64,000 bases of DNA from CALBJU01 sp965247125 (GTDB taxonomy: Bacteria; Bacteroidota; Rhodothermia; Rhodothermales; UBA10348). Each line of letters starts with the position of its first letter. Positions within the stretch are counted from its first letter, which is position 1. The notes under the pieces are model-generated. The model saw only the letters and a program-made list of their open reading frames with translations, did no database searches and had not been told where the DNA came from. Positions 24,747 through 35,663 of this stretch are shown piece by piece. The position numbers and the translations under genes were made by a program. The stretch is from the NCBI GenBank assembly GCA_965247125.1, contig CBDFGO010000002.1, forward strand, positions 372,001 through 436,000, read 5' to 3'.

Positions 24747-26341
24747 GTATTTGCTCGTACTATCTCCTGAATGTGTGGGTATTGCACATCGGTCTCATTC
24801 AGCTCTTCCCTGATCTTTTCAAGTTCAAGCTTCATTTCTTTAATCTGCTCGCCATATTGTGGATCGTCGTAGAGGTTGTTCATCTCAGAAGGATCGCTTT
24901 CCAGATCATAAAACTCCCAGGCGACGGGCGTGTTTTCTCGGTAACGATTGCCATCTTTGTTGTTCTGCATTCCCCAGCCAAGATCCGTTCTATCAGTCGG
25001 TACTTTGACGAAGTCTGTACCGTAAAAGAAGATCAGTTTGTAGCGGTCGCTGCGTACGCCGAAATGGGCAGGTACTGCTAGTTTGTGGGCCATGTGCATC
25101 CAATATCGATAGTAGGTAGCCGTACGCCAGTCCGCCGGTTCAGGATCGCCATCAAGCGCCGAAGCGAAACTGTGGCCCTGCATGTAGTCGGGTGTTTCGA
25201 CGCCAGTAATGCTCAGTATGGTTGGCGCGAAGTCTGTGTTGTTGATGAGCCAGTTATTGACACTTCCTTTTTGGATTTTATTGGGCCAATGAACGATAAA
25301 CGGCATGCGCATAGATTCTTCGTACATCCATCGCTTGTCCATCACATCATGTTCACCGAGGAAGAATCCTTGATCACCGGTGTAAATAATGACCGTATTG
25401 TCCAGTTCGCCTGTTTCTTCGAGAAAGTCGAGTAGCCGCTTAACGTTGTCATCAATTCCTTTAACACAACGCAAGTATCGTTTGAGATACGTTTGATAGG
25501 TCGACTGGACGAACTCACGCTCATCTGCTATATCGGGAGTTTCCAAATAATTTGCGAGACCCCATGGCGAATGCTCTCTCCCTATCCCTGACCCCAGATC
25601 TTTGGAGCCATCGGATCCTGCTGGTGGGTTAAAAAGGTTGTCTGGTTCAGGTATTTCAATGTCGGCAAGGTATTCGTCGTATCGTTCCGCATTCTGAAAC
25701 ATATCGTGCGGAGCTTTAAAATGGTGCATAAGGAAAAAGGGTTTAGAAGTATCCCGACCATTCTCTAGCCATTCCAGACTAATGTCAGTAATAGCGTCAC
25801 TGGAATGCATGCCCTCCTTTGCGATCATGTTCTCAGGCCAGGGATTTTCACCCCTTACCCTGAATTCAGGGTCATAGTATTTGCCCTGACCTTTTAACAC
25901 GCTGTAATAGTCGAAAGCCGCCGGTTCTTCTTTCAGATGCCATTTTCCTATCATCGCCGTTTCGTAGCCGGCTTTGCTCATTTCAGTCGGAAGAAATTGT
26001 TGGTCAGGAGCGATGTTGCCATTCAGATCCAAAACACCGTTCGTCTGAGAGTACTGTCCAGTGATGATGCTAGCCCGGCTCGGCGTACAGATAGAGTTGT
26101 TGACAAATACACGATCGAAACGCATTCCATTTCTTGCCAAAGCATCAATTTGAGGGGTGGGATTTAATTCTGCCAAAAAACTTCCATAGGCGCCAACGGC
26201 CTGAGTCGTATGGTCGTCCGACATGATAAAAATTATATTTGGACGGTCTTGTTCATCACTTGCTTCGGTGTTGGAATCAGGTGCTGAGCCATTGCAAGAA
26301 GCAAGGAGCGCCATGAATACGATGCAGTGGCGAAGCTTCAT
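24743..26341 (-). CDS. Sulfatase, lipoprotein
   Basis: 532 aa, a different sulfatase subfamily from its partner (about the length of iduronate- or heparan-type enzymes). Lipoprotein signal IVFMALLASC. Metal motif IIFIMSDDHTTQAVGAYG, formylglycine core NSICTPSRASIITGQ, AMIGKWHLKEE, and YTGDQGFFLGEHDVMDKRWM near the C-terminal metal site. First gene of the sulfatase pair. Its start is only 6 bp after the stop of a 31-codon kinase stub, so its translation may be coupled to that stub. No maturase or susCD pair is adjacent. Confidence 0.9.
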   Translation of the reverse strand: MKLRHCIVFMALLASCNGSAPDSNTEASDEQDRPNIIFIMSDDHTTQAVGAYGSFLAELNPTPQIDALARNGMRFDRVFVNNSICTPSRASIITGQYSQTNGVLDLNGNIAPDQQFLPTEMSKAGYETAMIGKWHLKEEPAAFDYYSVLKGQGKYYDPEFRVRGENPWPENMIAKEGMHSSDAITDISLEWLENGRDTSKPFFLMHHFKAPHDMFQNAERYDEYLADIEIPEPDNLFNPPAGSDGSKDLGSGIGREHSPWGLANYLETPDIADEREFVQSTYQTYLKRYLRCVKGIDDNVKRLLDFLEETGELDNTVIIYTGDQGFFLGEHDVMDKRWMYEESMRMPFIVHWPNKIQKGSVNNWLINNTDFAPTILSITGVETPDYMQGHSFASALDGDPEPADWRTATYYRYWMHMAHKLAVPAHFGVRSDRYKLIFFYGTDFVKVPTDRTDLGWGMQNNKDGNRYRENTPVAWEFYDLESDPSEMNNLYDDPQYGEQIKEMKLELEKIREELNETDVQYPHIQEIVRANT

Positions 26342-26347
26342 TTTGTT

Positions 26348-26443
26348 CTACGGGATTTGAACTTCTGTTTTGTACACGATTCCCATGCCGCCACGGCCTA
26401 GATCGGCGGAGATTTTGCAGTGGGATAGGGTGGTGCCGATCAT
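26348..26443 (-). pseudogene. Kinase N-terminal stub (31 codons)
   Basis: Reads MIGTTLSHCKISADLGRGGM, GIVYKTE and a few more residues to TAG: the exact start of the kinase paralogues, cut after VYK. Its ATG overlaps the stop of the preceding kinase-TPR gene (ATGA), as for intact array members. The sulfatase gene begins 6 bp after its stop. It is a remnant whose body has been replaced by the sulfatase pair, possibly still used as a translated leader. Confidence 0.75.
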
Positions 26444-26999
26444 TCGCGTACGCCTAATCCAGGGAAACGAGCTTCGGCCGCGGCCTGAACCTCTTCAGGA
26501 TTGGTGATGACATCGTACTCATCATACTCTGCGACTTTCCAGGGGTTGTCAGGCAAAAGTGAGTCTAAAAATGCATTTCGGTCCCACGTTACATTATCCC
26601 GAGTACCCATTGCGTAGGAGACGTTCCAAACCCAGGGATCGAGCTCTTCGCGAGCTTGTTCAATCAAAGCATTTGCCTCATCGAATCTGCCCAGATGTCC
26701 TGAAAGAGCAGCAAAAACAGATGTGGGAATAAAGCGTTTGGCCTGTTTATCGACCAGGAATTCATATATCTCCTGAACCTCGACCATTCGTCCTTCACGC
26801 GAATAAGCTACAGCCAGAAAATATGCGATTAACGGATCCCCACTGGCCTCCAATGGCTCGAGGATGTCAATCGCCAGTTGATTTTCGCCTTTGAGCTCAT
26901 GGATTTCGGCCTGTCTAAGTAAGAACGGTGGGAATCCGGGTATAAGCTCTAGTCCCTGTTGGACGCTTCGTTCCGCCTCATCCATCCTTCCAATTCGAG

Positions 27000-28383
27000 G
27001 AGTTAACCCCGAAAGTTGTGTACGGGTGAAAAAGGTATAGGCGGCGTATCCTGATGATGATTACGTCATTGTCAATCCGAAGATTGGAGGATACACCGCC
27101 CATGAAGACGAATAACGCACACGAGAACGAGAACTACAATAGCACAGAGGATGTGTTGACAGAAGTATTGCGAACAGGGGCCGCAAAGATGCTGGCCACA
27201 GCCGTTGAGGCCGAGGTTGAAGCTTTCTGCCAGCGCTACCAGTTCCTGCGCGACGAAGAGAATCGCCACCGCATCGTTCGCAATGGATATCTGCCAGAGA
27301 GGAAGATTTTGACTGGTATCGGGGAGGTCGCTGTAAAGATGCCCCGCATACGCGACCGTACGGGTCGGGGTGAGGATAGAATCGGTTTCCGCAGTTCGAT
27401 ACTACCAGCCTACCTCCGCAAGAGCCGCTCGCTTGAGGCTCTCATTCCATGGTTGTACCTGAAGGGAGTTTCAACGGGCGGCTTTGAGGCAGCGCTCTCG
27501 GCCCTTGTTGGTCCTGATGCCCCAGGGCTGACCTCCTCGACGATTGCGCGCCTGAAGACGCTTTGGACAAGGGAGCACGAAGACTGGCAAAAGCGGAGCC
27601 TGAAGGAGAAGCACTACGTCTATTTCTGGGCCGACGGTATTCACGTAAACGTACGCATGGATAAACAGAAACTGTGTCTGCTGGTCGTGATCGGCGCTAC
27701 GGCCGATGGAAGGAAGGAGCTTATAGCACTCGAGGACGGCTTTCGCGAGAGCAAGCAGTCGTGGCGAGAGTTGCTCCTGGAGCTGAGGCACCGCGGGCTG
27801 GATCAAGGACCGAAGCTGGCTGTTGCCGATGGAGCCATGGGATTCTGGAGTGCTCTCGCAGAAGTTTATCCCGAGACGCGAGCCGCACGCTGTTGGGTGC
27901 ACAAGACAGCAAATGTGCTCAACCGCCTGCCCAAGTCCGTTCAGAAGAAGGCAAAAGGTCACCTCACGCAGATCTATACAGCAGAAACAAAAAAGCAGGC
28001 AGAGAGCGCCCTTCTGTTTTTCATCAAAGCCTACCAGCAAAAGTATCCGAAAGCAGCAGAGATTCTGGTGAAAGACCGAGAAGAACTGCTCGCTTTTTAT
28101 GACTTTCCGGCAGAACACTGGATCCATCTTCGGAGCACAAATCCGATCGAATCTACGTTCGCGACCGTGCGCCTCAGGACCGCCAAAACGAGGGGATGTC
28201 TGAGCCGAGAAACAGCTCTTGCAATGGCCTTCCGTCTATGTAAAGAGGCTCAGAAGAAGTGGAGGAAACTGAATGCACCGCACCTATTGCAACTTGTAAA
28301 AAAAGGAATCAAATTCACCGACGGAATTACATCAGAACGACACGCTGCCTAAACCTTCCATACACAACTTTTGGGCATAGCTC
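27000..28383 (+). mobile_element. IS256-family insertion sequence, complete (copy 2)
   Basis: 1384 bp. The ends form an imperfect inverted repeat: GAGTTAACCCCGAAAGTTGT on the left and GAGCTATGCCCAAAAGTTGT on the right, read inward. Boundaries are fixed by comparing with copies 1 and 3, whose flanks differ. ATTCGA lies one base outside the left end (26993-26998) and directly outside the right end (28384-28389), an imperfect remnant of the 8-9 bp target duplication expected for IS256. Inserted in the kinase-TPR gene. Confidence 0.9.
27102..28352 (+). CDS. IS256-family (mutator-type) transposase
   Basis: 416 aa from ATG 27102 (MKTNNAHENENYN); an earlier in-frame ATG at 27054 lies in the terminal region and is less likely. 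DDE residues of the Transposase_mut family: Asp in YFWADGIHVNVR, Asp in LAVADGAMGFWSAL, and Glu in RSTNPIESTFATVRLRT. The C/H pattern ARCWVHKTANVLNRLP is also conserved. Protein sequence agrees with copy 3 over the shared part except one Lys/Gln difference (SLKEKHY against SLQEKHY), so the copies are recent and probably active. Confidence 0.95.
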   Translation: MKTNNAHENENYNSTEDVLTEVLRTGAAKMLATAVEAEVEAFCQRYQFLRDEENRHRIVRNGYLPERKILTGIGEVAVKMPRIRDRTGRGEDRIGFRSSILPAYLRKSRSLEALIPWLYLKGVSTGGFEAALSALVGPDAPGLTSSTIARLKTLWTREHEDWQKRSLKEKHYVYFWADGIHVNVRMDKQKLCLLVVIGATADGRKELIALEDGFRESKQSWRELLLELRHRGLDQGPKLAVADGAMGFWSALAEVYPETRAARCWVHKTANVLNRLPKSVQKKAKGHLTQIYTAETKKQAESALLFFIKAYQQKYPKAAEILVKDREELLAFYDFPAEHWIHLRSTNPIESTFATVRLRTAKTRGCLSRETALAMAFRLCKEAQKKWRKLNAPHLLQLVKKGIKFTDGITSERHAA

Positions 28384-30288
28384 ATTCGACAGGTGAAAAG
28401 GGTGTAAGCGAACCTTGGACTGTAATAAAGTGGCTCGCTTTCGACCACCGGCCCGAGGAGTTCAACCGCATCAACCACAAAGCCCAGTTGGAAGAGGATC
28501 CTTGCGTAACTGTGGGCTAAGCCAGGACTCCTTTCGGACAGATTGTATGCTTGTTTTGCGAGTTCAAGTGATCGTTCTACGTCCCCGAGTTTTTCAGTTA
28601 TCAATGCGTCAGTATTGAGCATATTGACTGAATTGGGTTGCAGCTCTGATATGCGTTTCGATAATCGGTGGAATTCCGCAATCATTTCCGCGGAAATTTT
28701 GGCAACTCCCGATCCCACTGTTCCGCTCATTGCGCGGGCTTTCGCCACCATCGCCTCAACAAAATCAGGATCGTGAACCAGCGCCTGGTCGAAGAGTGGG
28801 ATCGCGTCTGTTTGATTTCGGTTGTCTCGTTCGAACAAACCGCGCCGGTAGTAATCATAGGCAAGTTCATTGGTAGTCCCTCGCTCTATCGTTGGAAGCT
28901 GGGTTCCAAAACCTAACTCTCTGCTGAAAACCGCAGATACCGAATCTGCCACGTTGTCCTGCAAATCAAAGACTGCACCTTCTTCCGAGTTGAACTGGTA
29001 GGTCCAGATTTCGGTGTTGGATTCTGTGTCAAACAAATAGGCTGTGAGTCTTATTTGAGATCCCGATTTTTGAATCGATCCATGCATCAGATACCGGCTG
29101 TCAAGAAGAGATGCAATGTCATTCAGATCCGACTCGGAGCCTTGAAACTGGCGGGTCGAAAGGAGCGAAGGAATCCTGACACCCGCCATTTGAGAAAGGG
29201 AAGAAATCAGGGTCTCCGCAACTCCATCCCCTATATAATTACTCTCTCCTCCCGGACTTCTGTCGAAAAAAGGAATCACTGCAATTCTCGTGGAATCAGA
29301 TTCGACGGGGCCCGGTGGGGAGGGCCAAAATGCGACGGCCAGGACAATGACAATGAGCACCGCGGCGAGGAGAGAAATTTGAGTCGTGCTGAGCTTCGAA
29401 GGCCGCGATGCGGGCGCCAACATCGTTGTGCCACCACTATCAGTCAAGACCTCCACGATATTGGCGGCGCTAGGTCTGAGGGTCGCATCCTTCGCCAGTG
29501 CGCGTTCCAGCAATAGATTTACATATTCCGAAAGCCCAACCGGGATGTCGGGTTCAACATTGAGAATGCTATAGATCAGTGCAGCGTCGTATTGGCCCCT
29601 GAAGGGACGCTCGCCGGTCACCATTTCATACAGAACCACGCCCAGCGACCACACATCAGAGGATGCTTCGATATTTTCGCCGCGAGCCTGCTCCGGACTC
29701 ATGTAGAGGGCGGTACCAATGGTCGAGCCCGTTTTCGTCAAATCCAGCCCGCCGCTCAGCTTGGCGAGGCCAAAATCCATGATTTTGGCCTCGTTACGGG
29801 GCGTAATCATGATGTTGGCGGGCTTGATATCCCGGTGAACGATGCCGGCTTCATGTGCGCGTTCGAGTCCCGCCGCAATCTGGAGGGCGAAGTCCGTGGC
29901 GGTGCTTTCTTCCAGCTCGCCCGACTCAATCACTTCCTTGAGGCTCCGTCCTTCGACAAACTCCATTACCAGGAAGAGCTTCCCGTCATCTTCGCCTACA
30001 TCGTAGAGTGTACAGATGTTGGAGTGCGTGAGCGCTGCAGCGGCCCGCGCCTCCTGCATGAATCGATCGTGCGAAGTGGAATCTGGAATGAGATGATCGG
30101 CCAGGAATTTCAGGGCAACATCACGGTTCAAGCGCGTGTCGCGGGCCTTGTATACCACACCCATCCCACCGCGGCCTAGTTCAGCCGTGATTTCGTAGTG
30201 GGATATGGTGGTACCGATCATTATTTACGGCGGCTCTCAATAATCGGTGGGGTTCAAGTTCTAGGTCGATCAGCGGACAAGCAATCTA

Positions 30289-33117
30289 CTACAAATCATA
30301 CGTGAGTCTGAGCTGGCCGAACCGGCCGATCTTTCGGCCGCCCTGATACTCTCGGTGCACATTGTTCATCAGGTTTCTGACATTGAGCCCTTAACTGAGT
30401 CCCGAAAGTTTTGATGGGAAGTCGTATTCGGCACTCGCATCGACAATGAAAAATGCGTCTACGATACCCGAGTACATGGCGATTCCTTCTACCCTTTCTG
30501 ATTCGCCACGATACCGTCCTGCGGCGTAGAACGACCAGGGCTTAAAATCATATTCCAATCCGAGACTACCCAGGACCCGCGGTGTGTTCGAGGACACTAG
30601 AAAATCGGGATTATCCACACCTGCATCTTCAGGGTCAAAGATGTTGTCGTGAACCCACGAAATATTTCCGAAAACCGTCCAGTTTTCGGCAGGTCTCATT
30701 TCAAACGATGTATCTACTCCCCAGATGGTAATGGTCCCGCTCTGATTGGAAAATAGATACCAGTTTGGTGCTTCCCCTTCTCCGGGGACTCCTTCCTGAA
30801 CGGGTTGCACGATGCCGATGGGCGTGTTTGGTCCTATCGGAGCTCCTCCAGCCAGCGAAATCAAGAACTCGGAAAACGCAGCCGAACTGATACCGATCGC
30901 AGAAAGCTCGGAAAGAAGCGCATCATTTCCGCTGACGCCGTCGGCCAGGGCAGCGATCAGATCATCACCCAGAGTAGGCACGAATGCGAACGGTGAATAG
31001 TTAATGATCCCACCTGAGAAATTCTTAAATCGGGACCGGTATCCTTCAATTTCGAATATGAAATTTTTCCCGATGAGGCCTTTATATCCAATCTCGATGG
31101 TCGTATTAAATCTTGGTGCTCTTCCAGGGACCGTGCTCGGAGTGAAGGGATCAAGAAACGCTCCGCTGGCTGGATCCAGTAGTCGAAATACTCCGGGCGA
31201 AAAGCCACCTACATTCGTGAGGGCAGGGCTTAATTGCGCGAGTATGATTGCTGCTTGCTGCTCCGTTGCAGAAAACCCACTCTGGCCGAGGGCTCCTGCA
31301 AGGACTGAAGCCGGAAGACCCGCGAGACCACCGTATATCCATCCATACGCTAAATCCACCGGTATTCCGGCCGCGCTTCTTGTGCCCTCCAAACCTGGAA
31401 GGATGCTGGAAATCGCTATATCCGAACCCGCGAGGGCTTCATATGCCGGGTTTCGCTCCCATTCAATATCCCGGGGGCGGGCTCGCGCTATTATTTGAAC
31501 GTTTCCAAAAAGTGGGCCGACGGAAATATCTTGAAACAACTGTGACGCTTGGGGTGGGCTGAATCCGCGTATGACAGATGCCCTTATTCGATGGCCTGGC
31601 GCAGGCGTGAACACTGCTGCAAATCGGGGAGTTAGAAAGACATCCTCCAGAACGTTGTGATGATCTGCCCTGACTCCAAAATTAAGGGCTAGACGATCGA
31701 TTACCTGGTGTCTCGATTGCGCGTAAAGGCCGATTTCCCGCGTGTCATCTCTTTCTTCAAATATTCCGAATAACGTGCCGCGAGAACGTGGCGTTTGCCA
31801 ATCAGCGTCAGCTCCCACCACGAGATTGTTCTTCTGATTGAAGTCATAATCGTACTGCACCTGAGCTGTGTACATGAAGCTTTCGTCTATGAAGCGATCC
31901 GGAGCTCCGTCTCCGTCAAAGTCGACATCCAAAAACAGGCTATTATTTGGATTTTTAGTTTGGTAGGCATAGGACTGGGCAAAAAATCTTCCTTGTCGAT
32001 ATCGAATCTGGGCGTAGCTAAACTGACTCTGGTCAGCAAAAAAGCGACCAACTCCTCCCAGAGAGACTCCCGTAAGCGAGCCATAACCTGCGTTAAGAGT
32101 CAGCCGGCGTTCGTCAGTGAAGCGATACGCAATCTCTGCGTCTACCTGTGTCCGAATGAAATCGTTTTTATCAAAACCTTGATCGATCGATCGGTCCAAA
32201 ACCGCCGCATCTAGAGAATCGCTACGGTCGTATGTCCAGTCGTTTCCGGCGACGTGTTGGACATTCACCTTATAGCCTATTTTGCTATTCGCTCCAGCCG
32301 TGCCCGCATGGCGAAATTCAATGCTTTGATAACTGCGCTCGCCCTGGGAGAGTGAAAGTGTCGTACCCGGATGGTCAAACGCGTCTTTCGTGACATAGTG
32401 AACGACACCAACATCGGCGCCTCCTCCGTAAAGAGATGCTCCTGGGCCTCGAATCACTTCGATTTTATCAATGTCCAGCCGGCCTGGAGCAATGTTAGCC
32501 AGGATGAGACCCCATGCCGCAAGATTGACCTGTCGGTCATTGGCTAAAAACAGCACATCGTTGCTAAAAACAGAGTTGAATCCGCGAAGGGTAATCTTAG
32601 TTGTCCCCAATCCCGTGGAAGCCGTATTTACACCTTTGATCGTGCGCAAAGCGTCCGCCGGTGACTCCCCCGCGCGATACCTGATCTCAGAACTGCCCAT
32701 GACGCTCACTGAGGAAGGAGTGTCCATGAGGCGCTCTCTTCTGCGAGAACTCGTTATTTCTACTGTTCCGAGGTTGAAGCCCGTCGGTACGAGTTCAACG
32801 TCATTTTCCAGTGTCTCTCCATCCGGAAGACGTAGATCAATTGAAACACTTTCGAATCCAACGAAAGAAACTTCGAGCTTGTAGGAGGCAGTTGCCAGGG
32901 ACGTGAATTCGTAGCGCCCTTCCTGGTTTGTTGCGGCGCCAGCCGTTTGATTGTTATCGGAATCCAGCAGCAGGACCGTTGCGCCCGGAAGAGTATCTCC
33001 ACTCTCAGAATCCGAGATAATACCTGTAATTCTTCCGGACTGCGCGTTCAAGGAGGTAGCGAGAAACAAGCCGGCTAATGTGAAGGATATCAGCCTTCTA
33101 CAGTGCTCAACGGTCAT
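30289..33117 (-). pseudogene. TonB-dependent receptor with late in-frame TAA
   Basis: Outer-membrane TonB receptor: signal peptide, CarboxypepD_reg domain (GRITGIISDSESGDTLPGAT, YKLEVSFVGFES), plug (SVSVMGSSEIRYRAGESPAD, LRGFNSVFSNDVLF, IEVIRGPGASLYGGGAD) and a long barrel. The frame meets TAA at 30393-30391 after KLSGLS but continues in the same frame (GLNVRNLMNNVHREYQGG ... FGQLRLTYDL) to a natural stop at 30289, the usual final barrel strands ending in an aromatic/hydrophobic pattern. TTA to TAA is a simple explanation. Loss of the last 34 residues should impair barrel assembly. Full length would be 942 codons with the TAA included. Its ligand is unknown. Confidence 0.82.
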
Positions 33118-33267
33118 GGTAGCACCCGAATGGTTGGTCTTTGGGGTGTAAGACGCTTAAAACATAACGATTTACACCCGAAGTACAAGGAATAGGCCCA
33201 CTTAGTTGGGTGCACATCCTGGGTTGCACCTCGCATGGCGGACGTTGCAGGCGGAATTACACAACCA

Positions 33268-35663
33268 TCAGTTGCTCAATGACTTAGCATACGTCTCGAC
33301 CTCGTCCCGATTCATGAGCATACCGCCCCGATTGAATCGTGCTGTGAGCCATGCGTCATTGGGCATCGCCTTGCGGACGAGTGCTTCGAAGCGCGGATCA
33401 TTTCGAATGTCCTGGTCCCATATATAAGACCCTATCGAAATGGCCCAGATTGATTTAAGATTAACCGCTTCTTCCAGCAGAGCAAGCGCGTTTTCCTTTT
33501 CGTCGTTGAACTGATATAGAATAGCACGCGCGACTTGAAACCTTGGCTCTGTTTCATCTGCTCGTTCGATTAATTCGAGAGCTTCGTTCAGAATCTCAGC
33601 CTTTCCTGCTCCCGATGCTGCCATGCCCTGATACATCCTCAGGAACACGTTTGTGGGATCAAATCCAACCATCATGGTGAAGTGTTCGAGCGCAGCATCA
33701 AATTGTTCACGCATGAGCAGTGTTTCGCCGTATCTGATCAGAATCATCGGACTGTTGGGATAGACTTTTCCAAGCAGTGATATGATTTCCTCCGCCTCAT
33801 CTAGATAACCCGCTCGCATCAACATGTGCGCAGACAATTCCCCCCTCGAAATATCGTATTTCTGGTTCCCAATTCGCTCGAAAATCGCCCTTTTATAGTC
33901 CGAAAATTCTGCTAGATAGTACTTCTGCCACCAATTATCCCTCAAACCCACTTCCTCGGCACGCCTATTGTCTTCAAAACTGGCCTCCCAATCCAGATTG
34001 AAACTGGCAGAAAAGAGTGACCTTTGCCCCCAGGAATGCATGCTTTCTGGATTTAGCTCCACGGCCCGATCAATGTGTTTCCAGATCAGATCTAATGTCG
34101 GTTGAGCTGGCTCTAAACCAAATGCGAGTCTCTTACCTAAAACAGTTGCCAGAGACAAGTGCGCCTCCGCAAACGTGGAATCAATTTCGAGAGCCCGTTC
34201 AAAAAAGGTCAGAGCCGTACCGCCTGTTCGTGGATCTGCTCGGTAATGCAATCCTTTTAAATAATTCTCATAGGCTTTCGGGTCCACACTTCTGGCGCCA
34301 CTTTCCCTCTGTGCTCGAAGAATCTCAATTTCCATCGCTGTCAAAATCTGACCTTTTATTCGGTCCTGGAGCTCGAATAGTTGATCAAAAGGTTCGTTGA
34401 ATTGATCATTCCAGATTCGGAGTCCGCCTTTTGTTTCGGCCAGAGAAGCTGTAATTCGAATGTTTACACCATCGCTAGCAACCGTGCATCTGAGCACATA
34501 ATCAACGCCTAGCTCATCACCTATTGTGACAGCATCGGCAGAATTGGACTTGAAATACTGGGTCGCACCAAATTCTGAAACCTGAATTTGTCCGTAGTCT
34601 GAAAGTGAAATGGAAAGCCCCTCGGCGAGCCCGTTTCCGAACCAGTCGTTTTCCCTGTTGGGGCTATTGTCGTCGCAGGGAATGATCGCGATGCCTGTAA
34701 GCCTGCTGGATGAGTTGGCGCGTTGCGGGACAGACCACCAAATGAGGGCTCCAACTACAAATGCACCAATCGCCAGAGCGACAGTGCGCACGGAAAGCGT
34801 GGGACGAGAAGACGGTTTCGCCCGAGTGGATCTGGCTGATGCGTCGGCAGAGCCTGATGCTGCAACAGTGCCTGCAGTACTCCCAAGCCTTGTAGCCAAT
34901 TCTTCAGCCGTCACTCGATCGGTCGCCTCCTTCGAAAGACACGACTGCACAAGGTCTGCTATATTCCCGGAATACCCTCGAGGCGTGGAGCCTCGACATT
35001 TAGTATTGAGTAGACCACCGCCGACGGATATGATCCTTCAAACGGGCGATCGCCGCTCAACATTTCATACATGACCACTCCCAAGGACCACACATCTGAT
35101 GCAGAAGTGGCGGTTTCTCCCCTCGTCTGTTCAGGAGACATGTAAGCCATCGTTCCAAGTGTTGATCCTGTCACTGTCAGATCAACTGCACCTGCAAGCT
35201 TCGCCAGTCCAAAGTCGAGTATTTTCAAACTCCCGCCGTCGGGAATCATCATGTTCGCGGGTTTGATGTCGCGGTGAATGATGCCCGCGCGATGTGCCTC
35301 AGCGAGTGCTGAAGCAGCCTGGGATGCGTACCGAATGGCGTCCGATTCGGGCAACGCGCCTTCGTCTATCAAATCATGCAATGCACTTCCGTCGTAATAC
35401 GCAATGACCAAGTACATCTGGCCATCTTCGGTCACGCCGACATCATGCACTGCGCCAATGTGATCGTGGTTCAGTGCCGAGGCTGCGCGCGCCTCCTGTT
35501 CAAATCGAGCTTGGGCCTTTTCGTCACCTTTTAAATGTCCGGCAAGCACTTTAACGGCGACGTCCCGATTCAGACGCGTATCGCGGGCTTTGTAGACCAC
35601 GCCCATCCCGCCGCGGCCTAGTTCAGCCGTGATCTCGTAATGGGATATGGTGGTTCCGATCAT
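33268..35663 (-). pseudogene. Kinase-TPR membrane kinase with one-base frameshift
   Basis: 35663-34959 encodes the kinase N-terminal two thirds (HRDIKPANMMI, ILDFGLAKLAGAVD, GTMAYMSPEQTRGE) and ends in EGIPGI-TAG. The next frame picks up at once with NIADLVQSCLSKEATDRVTA and continues through a membrane helix (SVRTVALAIGAFVVGALIWW), the TolB-N/FlgO-like domain (GIAIIPCDDNSPNRENDWFG) and TPRs. Adding one A to the AA at 34964-34965 gives PGNIADLV and a 798-aa protein, the same length as the intact upstream paralogue. Its ATG overlaps that gene's stop (ATGA). A split kinase plus independent TPR protein is possible but less likely than a frameshift or sequencing error. Confidence 0.85.

Larger units (their letters stand above)
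26440..30221 (-). pseudogene. Kinase-TPR membrane kinase split by IS256
   Basis: The 5' part (30221-28384) encodes a complete Hanks kinase (HRDIKPANIMI, IMDFGLAKLSG, GTALYMSPEQARGE), a membrane helix (TTQISLLAAVLIVIVLAVAF), a TolB-N/FlgO-like domain (IAVIPFFDRSPGGESNYIGD) and TPRs up to FTCR. The 3' part (26992-26440) carries the remaining TPRs (RMDEAERSVQQGLELIPG) and the tail NPEEVQAA. The IS256 element lies between. Counting the shared TCGAAT once restores C-R-I-G-R-M-D-E in frame and a 796-aa protein, against 798 aa for each of the two neighbouring paralogues. As it stands, translation runs into the IS and ends after 629 aa. Confidence 0.88.

Noticed and set aside
27471..28127. 218-aa antisense frame in the IS256 transposase (also 63035-63691)
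   Set aside because: Identical shadow in both IS copies, with no signal or domain; the sense frame has all DDE motifs.
29592..30179. 195-aa open frame antisense to a kinase gene
   Set aside because: Long antisense frames recur opposite every kinase domain here (for example 16241-16939 and 55734-56306) and simply reflect kinase codon bias on the other strand.
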